Part shown: piece by piece, positions 1 to 11,415 of the stretch
Layout of the letters: each line of letters opens with the position of its first letter
Numbering within the stretch: position 1 is the stretch's first letter
NCBI RefSeq assembly: GCF_905475395.1
Contig: NC_058338.1
Location: 70,195,435 to 70,259,434, forward strand
Source: Chrysoperla carnea
Lineage: Eukaryota; Arthropoda; Insecta; Neuroptera; Chrysopidae
Direction: 5' to 3'
DNA: 64,000 nt
Translations under genes and position numbers: made by a program
Notes under the pieces: model-generated
Seen by the model: only the letters and a program-made list of their open reading frames with translations
What the model was told of the DNA's origin: nothing
Databases searched by the model: none

Positions 1-163
1 CATTTTGATTCTTATAAAACTCTTTTATTGTTGGTAAGTTTTTATCCGATAATTTCGGTAGTTCATAATTAATTTCTATATGTTGTCGTCTTTTCGAATC
101 TTCATCTGATATTTTTTCAGCTAATTTTTCTATTTGGAAATATCTTTCATCAGTAAAATCCAT
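1..163 (-). CDS. FAR: Fatty acyl-CoA reductase FAR-A, first coding exon (partial)
   Basis: N-terminal 54 codons of a fatty acyl-CoA reductase, running off the left edge. The ATG is at 163-161. The peptide begins MDFTDERYFQIEKLAEK and ends LPTIKEFYKNQN, the segment that lies just before the Rossmann VFITGG motif in the neighbouring FAR genes. It matches the start of FAR-B (ATG at 8804) almost residue for residue outside positions 8-27, so the two are probably the most recent duplicates in the array. The open frame is intact as far as visible. The rest of the gene, including the nucleotide-binding motif and active site, lies outside the window, so whether it is functional cannot be judged. Confidence 0.9.
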   Translation of the reverse strand, partial: MDFTDERYFQIEKLAEKISDEDSKRRQHIEINYELPKLSDKNLPTIKEFYKNQN

Positions 164-705
164 TTTTATAAAAAATATAACGTTTATTTGTAACTTGGAC
201 AATGCGATTAGTTAAACTTAGGAATTAATTAAGAACAAATAATTTTAATGATAACAATAAATTAATTAGGTAATACCTACGCATTGAATGCATGTAATAA
301 AAATGTTAATTAAAATTTTTGCAAATGATTCTACGAGATCTTTTGTTTTCATTTTGCATATTTTTTCCTTAGAAATTTTTTTTTGGAATGGAGTTTTAGT
401 TAGAATTTGAAGTTTAGTTAGTTTTTTCCTCGAGATTTGACTTGTTTGACTTCCTAAATATTATTGGACGAGATTGGTATGAAATTAGGATCAATAATTA
501 ATCACTATTCGAAGCACGTAACAAATTTCCAGCATTTGATTTCCAAAGTTTCGGAAAAAATTGGTGAAAATTTTCTAATTGGGAAACAAATTTTCCGACG
601 TATTTTCTCGGAAACTATGAAAGTATGGATAGTATTTCGGGATAGTATCGAGATGATAAGATTTTTTTCCTTTTTCAATCGGCTCATTTTTGAAAATAAG
701 TAGGT
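164..705. other. FAR-A upstream region, no gene seen
   Basis: AT-rich 5' flank of FAR-A. Short open frames occur on both strands around 464-703, but they overlap each other, have low-complexity composition and no recognisable domain. No TATA box or initiator can be assigned with confidence. Confidence 0.4.
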
Positions 706-1345
706 ATACCGGGTTGACTATTTTTACATATTAATAGCTAATAGCTCGTTTTGTATTTATCCAATCAGAATAGAATAGAATAACTCTTTAAATTTGAAAG
801 TTGATCCTCATAAAAAATTACCATTTCTTATTTAAAACATTTTTTCGAAAACCGTTAACTTTCGGTGGAAATGTGATTTAAAAATATGCCATCATTGCAT
901 TTAATCGAAAGAAAATTCGCTAGCTTTAGACAAATTGTTTAGACAAAAGTTATCAAGGTCAATAAAGCCCATTCGTCTGTGTTAATTCCTCTTAAGCCCA
1001 GGTAAATTTTCAAGATCAAGATCAAATGGCCTTGAAACTAGAATATCCTCTATTGCCCTTGGCACTTTTTGGCTAAAGCATTTTTCTGTAATAAAATACA
1101 GTATGTAATAACCACATATTTTAAGACGTATTTCCTCCGGTAGCTAACGATTTTCGAAAAACATGTTAAAATAAAAAGTAAATTTTTTATGAGGATCTAG
1201 TTTTTGATTTAGTGTTATTCTTTTTCATACCTTTTTTAGGATCTCAATTACCTATTAAAGGTACCCGGAGAACTAGGCCCAACCTGATGTCAGAACCTGA
1301 TGTCCCCCGTGAAAAAAAATGGTCTAGTCTGTATACAGTTAATAT
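706..1345. repeat. Foldback repeat family R2, diverged copy
   Basis: The left part carries TAATAGCTAATAGCTCG and GTTGATCCTCATAAAAAA, and the right part carries TTTTATGAGGATC and GAACCTGATGTC in the reverse sense. The same blocks make up the better-preserved foldback at 31535-32108. A partial copy lies at 11125-11360. It is a non-coding, non-autonomous element; its transposon superfamily is not known. Confidence 0.6.
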
Positions 1346-1884
1346 AGAAGTATATACGTGCCAAGATAAGAGGGCGTATACAAGACAAATTGTTGTGAAT
1401 TTTCAAGTTCTTACTTTGAAACGAAAAATTTCAATTTTTGAGAATGGTCACGTTTAGCTAATTTTTATTGGATTAATAATTTTTTCCTATCATCAATTAC
1501 AATAGCTTCTATTCTACCATTTTGATTACATGTATTGCATTACAAATGATTACATGTATTGTTGCATTACAACACATTTTTTTTCAAATAAATTAGCAAT
1601 TTCATGGAAAGATTTCATGAAATCAGGATTGTGTAAAGTAAAATTATCATTTAATTGTTTGTTAAAAGTTTTGGCCAAACTATTTTGGGGCTTTAAATTT
1701 AATCATGGAAAGTTATTTTTTTTTCTTCCAGAGATTTGCAGTGAAAAGTTTCTGCGGCGACTAAATTTCTTAAAACATGAACCATGTCATATTTTCATAT
1801 TTTGGATCATTATATCCAATCGTATAACATTATCGTTATCAAATCAAGGGCGAATTTCTTGCAGTTTTACGGCAAAAATACAAT
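1346..1884. other. Intergenic, no gene seen
   Basis: AT-rich sequence with a small direct repeat of the words TTACATGTATTG and GCATTACAA at 1525-1570. An open frame of about 120 codons on the plus strand (1530-1892) has biased, low-complexity composition and no recognisable motif. I do not call it a gene. Confidence 0.4.
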
Positions 1885-2165
1885 GCCGGTAAGGTATCGA
1901 TACAGATACATATTGTATCTATGTTAGCATAAGTAATATTACATTATTGAATAGGGATATTCACAAGAAGTATCGTGGGTATCACCAACCAGTATAGGCT
2001 TGACTCCCAGACTGCATTGACTCGCCCGCCATAACTCTTGCTAAAGAATTATTGCATCAATACAGTATACAGTATGGCGTTCATCTTTATTGGTATAGTG
2101 AAATCCATAAAAAATTTCTGACTCTGAGTAGAGAAATTTTCTAATCTGACAGTATATTTGCCATC
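1885..2165. repeat. Repeat related to MITE family R10
   Basis: The blocks TATCTATGTTAGCATAAGTA, TTGACTCG and CAATACAGTAT recur in the element at 34575-34840, which is bounded by inverted ACACGGTAAGA ends. Here the ends are degenerate (GCCGGTAAGG on the left). Non-coding. Confidence 0.55.
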
Positions 2166-2229
2166 CCTGGTCTATAATTATTAATCCGTGCGTATATCGT
2201 TTATTTTTAATATAATTTAATTAAAATTT

Positions 2230-2880
2230 GAATGAGTGTCATTAGGAACACTTCCTCACATTTTGTCTATTTATTATCAAGGGCGTCATGAAGGGGAAGC
2301 AACCAACCCACCTTTTATTGTTATTTTTGGAGTCGGTGTCAGCCAAGGAAACAACTCTGACAGAACAGTTTGCTACATTAGCTTGGCTAACACCGACTCC
2401 AAAAATAACAATAATTTTAACTACATTATATTATCGTTATTTTTTTACTCTTTAGTGCATATTAAAATTGTTTTGGAAAAGTTTTTCTTTTGAAGTCGGT
2501 TTTCTTTTTGATGTTGTTTTGTTGAAGTTTTTTTTATTTTGTGATTTTTAGTGAATTTGAAGTACACTAATTTGTCACAAAAAAAAAGAATCATCGAAAT
2601 CGGTTGGCGTGATATTGAGTTATTCGTCCTCTTGTGGTATACTTAATGCAAATTTAAGACTTTTGTGGTTTTCTCATGGATGCCGTTGTCAGAACTTTAC
2701 TAAAATAAAATGGGACCACACGGGAAGCAGCAGCTTTCAAATAGATAAAGAATCACCAAAATCGGTTCACCCAGTCAAAAGTTCTGATGTAACAAACATA
2801 AAAAAAAAATACAGTCGAATTGATAACCTCCTCCGTTTTTGTTTGAAGTCGGTTAAAAAAGAGATAGGAGATTTAAGGGA
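2230..2880 (+). repeat. Interspersed element ending in AAGTCGGTT, with a long hairpin
   Basis: It contains blocks shared with 49325-49865: TAGTGAATTTGAAGTACACT, AATCATCGAAAT, AATCGGTTCACCCAGTCAAA, and a terminal GTTTGAAGTCGGTTAAAAA. Such AAGTCGGTT-ended elements are widespread in insect genomes. Positions 2319-2348 and 2383-2412 are near-perfect inverted copies (one mismatch in 30, loop of 34), so this part can fold into a strong hairpin. Apparent open frames here come from the repeat and are not treated as genes. Confidence 0.7.
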
Positions 2881-3287
2881 TCTTTGACTCGAAGTATATC
2901 AAAAACTTTTTACTGCTCAACTATGAGCTCAAAGATACTTTTAGTCGGATTGATAAGTACTATCTTCAATCATATTTTCAGCCAATTTAGTCGAAAGCTA
3001 TTCCCCATTGGAATTATGCAGTCTCCTTTCTCACCGATTTGAAAATAGATATTGCGTAGATTTTCTGAAAAGACTTTCAAACACTTCGAGTTCAGAAACG
3101 ATTGTCAAATACTACGTTTGACCCAAGACCTCAAACTTATTATAAATTACTAAAATAAATTAAAAAAACTAGTAATATACTAATTTCAAAAATATTTATT
3201 CAAATTAATTGTAATATAATCACTCAATCCAGTTATTTAAATTTGTGCTATCACGATATATATGTGAAGCTTTATAATAATGTCGTA

Positions 3288-3293
3288 TTTATT
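3288..3293 (-). promoter_or_regulatory. Candidate poly(A) signal of FAR-B
   Basis: AATAAA on the minus strand, about 26 nt after the FAR-B stop codon (3321-3319). Position and sequence fit a polyadenylation signal giving a short 3' UTR. Confidence 0.5.
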
Positions 3294-3318
3294 TCAAAAG
3301 CAGCTTTACCGTGATTAA

Positions 3319-6300
3319 CTAAACAAAATAATTTACTGCTCTCAAACCTGAGAACCTTTTGAAGAATAAGATAAAAACCAGCATCCAGAATACAACAATA
3401 ACCACATAATGAGCTATACGAAATCTGAAAAATACGAAAATATTAAAAAAAAGAAATCATCAATGAAGTTTAAATTACACATCTCAAGTAAATTAATATT
3501 TTTTTAATATACAGGGTGAATCATTTGAACCGATAATACGAAAATTTTTGTATAGTAAGTAAAATACAGAAAAATCTCTCAAAGAAAAAATAGGGGACTC
3601 AAAGAGAATTTAACCTTTATTTTTAGGCAAGGCTTAAAAGATAGCAGTTTAAGTTTTCGAATGATAAGAAAAAAAGCACAAAGGGGCAAGTGGTGATGAA
3701 AATTTTTTAGCACTATAATCCAAACCTAGAATGTACAAGTTTCTTAATAAGCTTTTAAGGATCCAAATTCGACCATTTTTCGCAGAGATACAGCTGTTTC
3801 AAATTTAAGTAAAATTTAATGTAAAAATTTTGTTCTTTTAATACTTTGGAGAAGTTTTATATCTAAATTTGCAAGTGAAATATGATAAATTACAATCTAT
3901 ATACGCATATATTTGACTTACTTTCTACTTAAAGCTCTGGCTTTTAATAAACTGACTTTATCATCTGGATTTTCTTTCAGTACATATTTTTTTAGGCCAT
4001 AAATTCCATTTGCAGCAACAGTAAAGGGTTCGGATTGTGTAATATCTGCCTAAATAACATATTAATATTTGTTTTAATTTCAATATCCAGAATTTTCAAT
4101 AGGTAAATATAACAAATGTAAGGATGAGAGCTATTGGCGTACGGTAGCTCGCGGAAAATTTATTATTAGTTATTTGAACTTTTGACAGATTATATAATTA
4201 ATGTTAAAAAATGTATTATCAATAAAATGTGATCTATTCTATTCTGCCAGATTATATAAATCTACGAAACTTGATCTCATATTAGATTTTGAAACAACAA
4301 TTGTCGTCAATGCCATGCATTAACTGCTCGCAGACTGACAGTTGTTTTAATTTTGATAGTTTTAAAATTGTCTACTTACAATGAAGTCGTTTTTATCAGC
4401 TTCTTTCAGTACTTTACACAGCGATAAATAATTACCATTCTTAAATAACCATTCATTTTGCACAAACGGGCCTAGAGCAATATTTGCTATATATGACTTT
4501 CTGCATAATTTCATAATACTAAAAATTAAATTATATTTTTATTATTTTATTATTGTGAACAAATAAGCGTCTTATAAATTTTTGAGTCTAGTATCTAACA
4601 GCATAGAAAATAATATTCGTGTATTGATCAAAGATGATCAAATATTTTTTAGGAGTTAAATCTGGTCTAAAAATATATATTTACATTAAATAATACATCA
4701 CTTAAAAAAATTGTAAATAACTCAAAAATAAGCAATTTTGGTGTTCAATAAGTCATGTAAACGGACGCCAATAGTCTAACGAGTATTCGCATTCGAGACT
4801 TTACATTACGCAGATTAAAAAGCCTACAAGTAGATGGGTTATGGAACATCGGAGAAGGTTTCTGTAAAAGTTATTTAAAATATTAAGATTTACGCTTGCT
4901 ACATAGATTTTTTTTTGTTAAGTCATGTAATTTTGCATTGTCATCAGGATTTATAGTGTACTTTAATAGATTTAGCCATCAATGGGCATCGGTTACTCTA
5001 TTTACTCAGTAAACTCTCCAGCTAGTTTACGTATCCTCCAATAAGAGTAAGCAAGAGAGTTATGTTCTGAGATGAGACTCACTCAGTGTAAGTACGGAGT
5101 ATTCTACCAATTATTTTTTTAAAATTAAAATATTTATCTGGGAAATAATATAAAAATGTAATATAAATTTAATACTTTTCATAGACTGAAAAGGGCCTTT
5201 CAGGTCTTTTGAAAGAAATAGTCTTTTCCAATATTAAAATTACTTACAAAAACAAAAAAAAAACTATTTTTCAATTCAAAGTAACCCTCGAAGAAATTCC
5301 GAGACGAATGAACAACCAAAAAAAATTATCCCCAAAAACATTATTCTCACCCCCAAACCTTATCATTGGCATATGTATAGTAAATTAAAATTCCTCTTGT
5401 TATCCTTTTAACAACGGGAAGCTATTTTCTGTTTAGATTCTAAAACGGCAGCATTCTGTATTTAAACTATTTTTAACACTTCGGAAGCTATGGATTAAGT
5501 CATCAAAAACATTTGTGTCATATAATGTGATTATTATGGGATGGATATATTATGCCTGCTTGTAAATAAACAGTAAGTAGAATGAAAAAGCGGAAGCACA
5601 TTGAGAACTACTACCTGCACAGTCTTCAGTCCTCCTGCATTTTGATAAAATATCATCATAGAGTGTATATTAATATTCGAACAGAAACTATGCTGTTATA
5701 TGCTCAAAATTTTACGATAAGAGAAGAATATTATCGTTTTATAGTTACTTACGGAAAATTACGACCTGCAAGGCGTACCAATATTTGTGTAATAATACTT
5801 GGAATTATTTGACAAAATAAAAATATTATGTGGAACAGATATTTATTTTTAACAGCGATTTGAATAGGATACCACACTTGTCTTGTAAATGGATAGATTT
5901 CTACTAACTTCACTCCGCAGTAATTTGCATTTTGATAACTGAAGTAAGTGTAATTTGCCGTACAGGCATTTATTACTAAACTACAAAAAAGAAATATTTC
6001 GAACTTATTAGTTAATTGTTTTAATACACTAAATATTGAGATGTATGTAAATTAATGCTTTTATTGCTATTAGAAAAAAGTTTTTTTTTTTCAAAAAGGG
6101 AATATATGTTGCCTAGACAGTTTTCTTCTACTAGGTATTTCTAACATTGATTTTCATGGCTTTGTTCCCACAACCTTGATTGATTTAGTTAAGTCGATTA
6201 AAAACTTATTGACTACTTTTATACCTTTGTCTTTTTTTTGTATTATTCGCTTGATACCATGAAGCAACTATCATATTAATGATAGCGTTGTCCACGGGAA

Positions 6301-8804
6301 TAAAATCGGAACTCAAATCCGGATTTAAAAAGAACACGCGTGATAATCCGGTTCCACAGCCTGCGATAAAAGTTAACGGTCCATTTAAATTATCTAACCA
6401 ACCAGGTATGGGTTCTTTTTCTGATGCATAAACTGAAAAAATATTATGTTTTAAGCAAAAATATACAAATCCGCTTATTGGCTACGTTATTTTTGATACT
6501 GTCTATAAGTAAAGCATGGAAGTAAATGATATTTATTGTGGATATTACCAATTGATGGTCGAAATATAACTGTTGGTATATTCGAACATTCATCATTCAC
6601 TATATTTTCTGCTAGTGATTTTGTAAAAGTGTACGTATTTGGAAATCCATTCAAAATTCTGAAAAGAATCTAATGTTTAGGAAAATAAAAAAATTGTTTT
6701 ATAAATCTACTAGAATGGGTGGGAAATAAATGAGTCGGATATCTATTTTCATATCAAGAATGTGTGGGGTTTGGTTCTGGCAAAGGCCTTGAACTTAGAG
6801 CTAAGTCACCGATATCTAACTTTATATATACCTAAAATTCATAAAACCCGTAGATCTAATGCGTCATGATTAAACTTTTTTCCTTTCTTCCCCAAGCACA
6901 TTCAATTAGTACATGAAAAACATTCTTTAGATTCCTTCTGTTGTCTATGGTCCGCCAAGAATTTTTCCGGACCTATTATATAATTCATGTTCTTATCCAA
7001 AATGTTTTTAATCCTTGTTAAGGTAGTATGAGCGTCAAGGCAATTTTAGACAAATTAAAACAAAAATTTCATATTTTTTAAACCTAATCCAGATATAATT
7101 GTATTCTTACTCCGTCTTATATTGTCAAGTTATAACATAATTCACTATTAAAATTGCTAATATAATTTTTTTTTATTTGGTCGGACACAACGGGTTTTTT
7201 TTGTTTTCAATAATTTATTCACTTTAATTTTAATATTTTTTTTTTTTTTTTTAAATTTACACCGATTAGTTTTCATCATAAAACCAATGTTAAATATGCT
7301 TACTTTTGAAGTCATTTATTTATTTCAATAATCGGGCAACAACCCCCGTCGCCTAAAATTTTCAAAATTGATGAACTTTTTATTAAAAATTGCCTTGGTG
7401 GTCGTACATCCTTAAGGGGTACAAAATCATTGGTCTTATTGATAATCGCTTTCTCAGTTGTGCATTACCAAAGTCGGTTTATGTGGTTAAAAAATTTTTT
7501 TACGAAAAATTAGTTGTTTTGGATTGTCTAATACTTACACGGGTTTATGATTTTCTAATACTTACACAGGTTTTAGAATTTCAATTGTATGTTGATCGAA
7601 TTTTTCTGCCATTTGAATTAATTCTTCCCAATTAGCTTGACGTGGATAAACTTTTTCATCAATGGTTTCTTTATCAATATTGCAATAAGCAGTAGACAAG
7701 TGAACAAAAACCTAGCAATATTTTCAAGAAATTCAAATTAAAAAAATCCAATTTATGTTTTGTTTAATACTATGCATTCAATGTTCTTTGAGACTTACCT
7801 TCAGATTACGTATTTTCTTAGCAATTGACACTAAGTCTCTGGTTGATCTAGTGTTCATAAGTAGAGCTTTCTTTAAAGGATCATCAAAACGTACGGATGC
7901 AGCTGCGTGAAAAATAATGTTAACATTTTCTTTTAACTTTTCTATAATCTCATCTGACATCCCTAAATTTGGCTTCTCACAATCTCCATAAATAATTTCA
8001 AGTTTAGAAATACCGTTGGGATTTTCCTTTTTCATACGATCAAAGACCTGTGATAGGAACACATTAAATTTATGGTCAGTTGAGCTTATGAAGTAAAAAA
8101 CTCTAAAAATCTTCTACTTTGATGCTGCTTTAAGCGGTGCAAATGTTTTGACTAAAGTGAGTAAGAAATTTATTTATTCAAAAACAATGTTTTGTTGGAT
8201 TTGTTATGTTCATTGGATGAATTCTATGATATCCTTAGATTGCCAAACTTTCCATTTGTAAAAAGAAAAATTATACAATTTTTTATAGTCTTCCAATGAT
8301 AGCATATATGCAGTCACAAGCAACAGAAAAATGTATTTTATAATTTTTTTTTGTGCTTGTGGCAGTATATATGCCCCCTATCATTGGCAGACTGTTTATT
8401 TTTTCCTGCCACTATCTGACAGACTATAAACCAAGTCTTCGCCCAAGCTTTTAATCAAATAATAACAGGCCATTCAATGGAAAACTTACAGGATTTTGTA
8501 GCATATCAGCTAATCTTTCTTCTGGTTTTATTCCTTTCTTTACTCGTATTAATAAATAAATTTTATTGAGATCAGGACAGCTACGAAGTAATTTTTCAAT
8601 AAGCACTTTTCCCATAAACCCATTACCTCCAGTTATAAACACATTTTGATTCTTATAGAACTCTTTTATTGTTGGTAAGTTCTTATCCAATAATTTTGGC
8701 AATTTGTAATTTATTTCGACATGTTGTTTTGATTTCCAATCCTCGTACTGTAGTTTTGAAGCAAGTTTTCTCAGTTTGATGAATCTTTCGTCAGTAAAAT
8801 CCAT
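3319..8804 (-). CDS. FAR: Fatty acyl-CoA reductase FAR-B (complete, 9 exons)
   Basis: Exons, 5' to 3': 8804-8490, 8047-7799, 7711-7566, 6658-6549, 6432-6225, 5980-5753, 4518-4380, 4049-3922, 3424-3319. They give 1629 nt, or 542 aa plus stop, a normal length for insect FARs. Every intron is GT-AG, and the reading frame stays open across all junctions. Visible motifs are the Rossmann NAD(P)H-binding motif TGGNGFMG (residues 58-65), the block HAAASVRFDDPLKKALL, and the catalytic YTFTK (YxxxK, 246-250). The conserved IYPFTRQVWYP of the C-terminal FAR domain follows, and then a last exon that encodes a hydrophobic segment (about 509-529) ending in FKRFSGLRAVNYFV. From family knowledge, it reduces fatty acyl-CoA to fatty alcohol using NADPH on ER or peroxisomal membranes. 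The substrate cannot be read from sequence. Oddities are Asn in place of the usual Thr in the glycine motif and a duplicated 5' splice site after exon 3. Intron 3 carries an R6 repeat. Confidence 0.9.
7018..7416. repeat. TIR element R6, copy 1 (in FAR-B intron 3)
   Basis: The left end reads TTAAGGTAGTATGAGCGTCA followed by AGGCAATTTTA. The right end reads AAAATTGCCTTGGTGGTCG followed by TACATCCTTAA, its degenerate inverse. Inside are GTCGGACACAACGG and a T-rich run. A second copy lies at 59697-60227. It is a non-coding MITE-like element sitting within an intron. Confidence 0.65.
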
Positions 8805-9645
8805 ATTGTTGTTTTCGTTTGCCTGTTTGACTTAATTTTGATAAATAAATTTGATAATTTGGATTATTAAATATTTAATATTGAATAATTTATTTCTTGT
8901 GCAATGTGCAATGAAAAAAAAATTGTACAATTTTAAAAATCATGTGAATATCTAATTAATATTTATTGTGTATTTCCATTCATTATTCGTATGTTGAATG
9001 AAATTAGACCAAATAAAAACCAAAAACTGGTCAATAATGTCAGAATTTTTACATATTTTAAGATGAGACAGACTTTTAAAAAAAACTTGTGTACCTATGT
9101 ATCGAAAATTATGGGTTCTTTTTCGAATCCGTTTTAATCTTAAGTTAAATAAGTAACCCATTTGCGACTTATAACTTTATGATAGGCTGGTAATGTTTTT
9201 TGGAGGGATTCTTACAATTGATGCTAGTGGCCTAAACTTCAGACGACAGAATGTAAAACGGGCATAAGAAAGAAAAATTCTTTAGATGTTTTAAAACACT
9301 CAAATGATCTCGTTACTGAATCGGAATCCTTCTTGATTCAGGTACCGACAGGATCGGCCTTAGCTTTCTAGGCACCCCAGGCGAGTCATGCATTTGGCAG
9401 CCTTTTAGGTATAAGTACTTATTGGAATATAATTAATTAAAACAAATTATTTCGAATTTTAAACATACCTTCTATTGTATTCATAGATAACTACAAATAT
9501 GTATTTGTAATCATTAATAATAACATTTATGCTAATTGAATTTTAACCATTGATTCTCTAAACAATATACTATCTACCCATATTATCTCTCAGTTGCGTC
9601 ACCAAATATTAAGAAAAGTAAAAATTAAAATCTTAATTTAATAGC
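8805..9645. other. FAR-B upstream region
   Basis: The 5' flank of FAR-B up to the hAT remnant. The first 200 nt are very AT-rich with ATTTATTTATCAA-type runs. No convincing TATA or initiator was found. Positions 9330-9420 are richer in GC (CACCCCAGGCGAGTCATGC) and probably belong to the 3' end of the adjacent hAT element. Confidence 0.35.
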
Positions 9646-10015
9646 TTATTTGTCAGCAAATTCTCTGATATGCCTGTTAAAATCTAGACTTTCTGCAATT
9701 TGATTTTCAATGGCCAAACTAGTTAATCTTGTTTGGGACATAGTAGACCGCGTACGATCAAGTAGGTTTTTCTCAATTGTAGATCAGGAAAACAGCGTTC
9801 TACTCTTATAACAGTCATTGGTATTGCTAGACAATACGCAGCGATATCCAGATGTTGGAATATAACTCTTGAATATTGTGCTTCTTGATAAAGTTTAATA
9901 TTTCGATGAATGTTGCTTGTCTTCGAGAAAGTGTTGCATAAGTATCTGAAATTGCATCGCACAACAAATCTCAATATCTAATTTAAAATTGTCCGTTAAC
10001 TTTTCTCACAGTACA
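9646..10015 (-). pseudogene. Decayed hAT-family transposase, C-terminal part
   Basis: Three minus-strand frames, read in order, give pieces of one protein. About 9965-9835 gives CDAISDTYATLSRRQATFIE and then LNFIKKHNIQELYSN. About 9840-9755 gives AIPMTVIRVERCFPDLQLRK. About 9756-9646 gives RSTMSQTRLTSLAIENQIAE and then SLDFNRHIREFADK followed by a stop. This resembles the C-terminal dimerisation region of hAT transposases and ZMYM1-like domesticated relatives, where a PMTVxxxERxF block is typical. At least two frameshifts separate the pieces, so it is inactive. It sits between FAR-B and FAR-C. Confidence 0.75.
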
Positions 10016-10099
10016 GAGCAATGTCGCGTCGTCTTAGTTCTTCTTTATGTAAAGCAAATAATATATTCTATTTATTTTTAATGTAGCTCAAAAATGTAA

Positions 10100-10480
10100 T
10101 TGTGAGCCCCGTTTTGCAGCTTTTAAAATGGTTTTTTTGTAGTTTCTCCAAACATTAAACTGTTAATATCTCGAAAACGAAGAAGTTTACGAAAAAATCA
10201 CAAAGAGCCTTTTTGGCGTTAAATGAACCCATAGAACCTAGAGTAACTTTTACTTGATTCAAAAAAATGTCATTTAACGGTTTCTGTGGAGGGGAGAGGT
10301 ATGCAAAAATTGGACCAATGGGGTTTCTGGCAAGATCCAGAATATTAATCTATAAGCTTTTCTGATCAAGAATCAATTGACAAAATGCGGTATTCATATT
10401 TTGCACACTCAACCCCATCCAGCGCCCGCTCTATAATACGTTGAGTTTCGTTTGCCTTTAGGTCGATGGAAATAGGTGTT
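10100..10480 (+). repeat. Interspersed repeat R8, copy 1
   Basis: It shares an ordered set of blocks with 22490-22870: a GGGTTTCTGGCA word, GATCCAGAATATTA against CATCCGAAATATTA, AAGAATCAATTGACAAAAT, and CACACTCAACCCCATCCAGC followed by a CGCCCG patch. Unclassified, no coding content. Confidence 0.6.
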
Positions 10481-11124
10481 CAAATCAGCGCCCTGTAAAA
10501 CCGTGTGCATCAGACGGTGGCTACAATCGCCCACTCCTAAAGCCAGCACCGGATACTGGAATATACTCAATGTTATTAAAATTTTTTAATGATTAAATAT
10601 TTATACGCACTTTATACATAAAAACCCTAGTCATGTAGAATTAATTAAAATATGTTTTAATATTCACAGTTTAAATTTTATTTTTAAAACTGTGAAATCG
10701 TTTATCCATGACTTCTCTTGAGCGTGATTATACGAGAAATGCGAGGAATAAAGAAATAGTTTTCAATAATAGTGAGTGGTAGAAGTAATTCATTAACACA
10801 GGCTGCAGACTATTGAAAATCTCCAGTAATTTTTTTACGTATTTGTTGTCAATAACTTTTTTTTTACATATTCGAACGATCGTGGAAATAAACAGGAAAA
10901 ACGAAAGTCGATTTCATTAAATTGGATACTCGAACCTTAATTTAATTAAACCTTAATTAATCTTCAAAAACTCATCAGATAAAAAGAATAATAAAATTTT
11001 GTCGGGGCACACATTATAAACCTAAGATCAGATTAATTATTGTTAATTTTTTTACTTCATTTCAATTATTTCAATTGATATCGAAATATTCGTCAATCGG
11101 TGGAAATGCACAGTCACGGTTACA

Positions 11125-11360
11125 CATTAGTGGAATATTTTAATCTATTGTGGCTAATAACTCGTTTATTAGTTAACCAATCAAAAAATAACTTATCCAA
11201 AAGTTGCAGATTTTGATGGTGGACATCATGTTCTGACATCAGATTGGACCTAGTTCTCCATATTGCTATATAGGCAATTTAGATTCTAAAAGATAACAGA
11301 AAATTGTTATAGCTTTCGGATGAAATGCGACTTAAAAATGTATGTCATTATTGCATTTAA
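11125..11360. repeat. Family R2, partial copy
   Basis: It contains GACATCATGTTCTGACATCA, GGACCTAGTTCTCC and TTTAGATTCTAAAAG in the same order as the left arm of the foldback at 31535-32108. The opposite arm is missing. Confidence 0.55.
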
Positions 11361-11415
11361 TAAAAAAAAAGCACATTACTCCAGAAAATTGGTATAGTCG
11401 TAGGTTTTTAGAGGC

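Noticed and set aside
1530-1892. 120-codon plus-strand open frame
   Set aside because: AT-driven composition, runs into an R10-related repeat, and has no recognisable motif or splice context.
3505-3880. Possible MITE starting TATACAGGGTGAATC in FAR-B intron 8
   Set aside because: Only one end resembles a known type; I found no matching inverted end.
5990-6200. A missing exon between FAR exons 5 and 6
   Set aside because: I first expected a separate exon for the VYNxxS block, but LVINACTxN at the start of exon 6 is that block, and the phases of exons 5 and 6 join correctly in all three genes.
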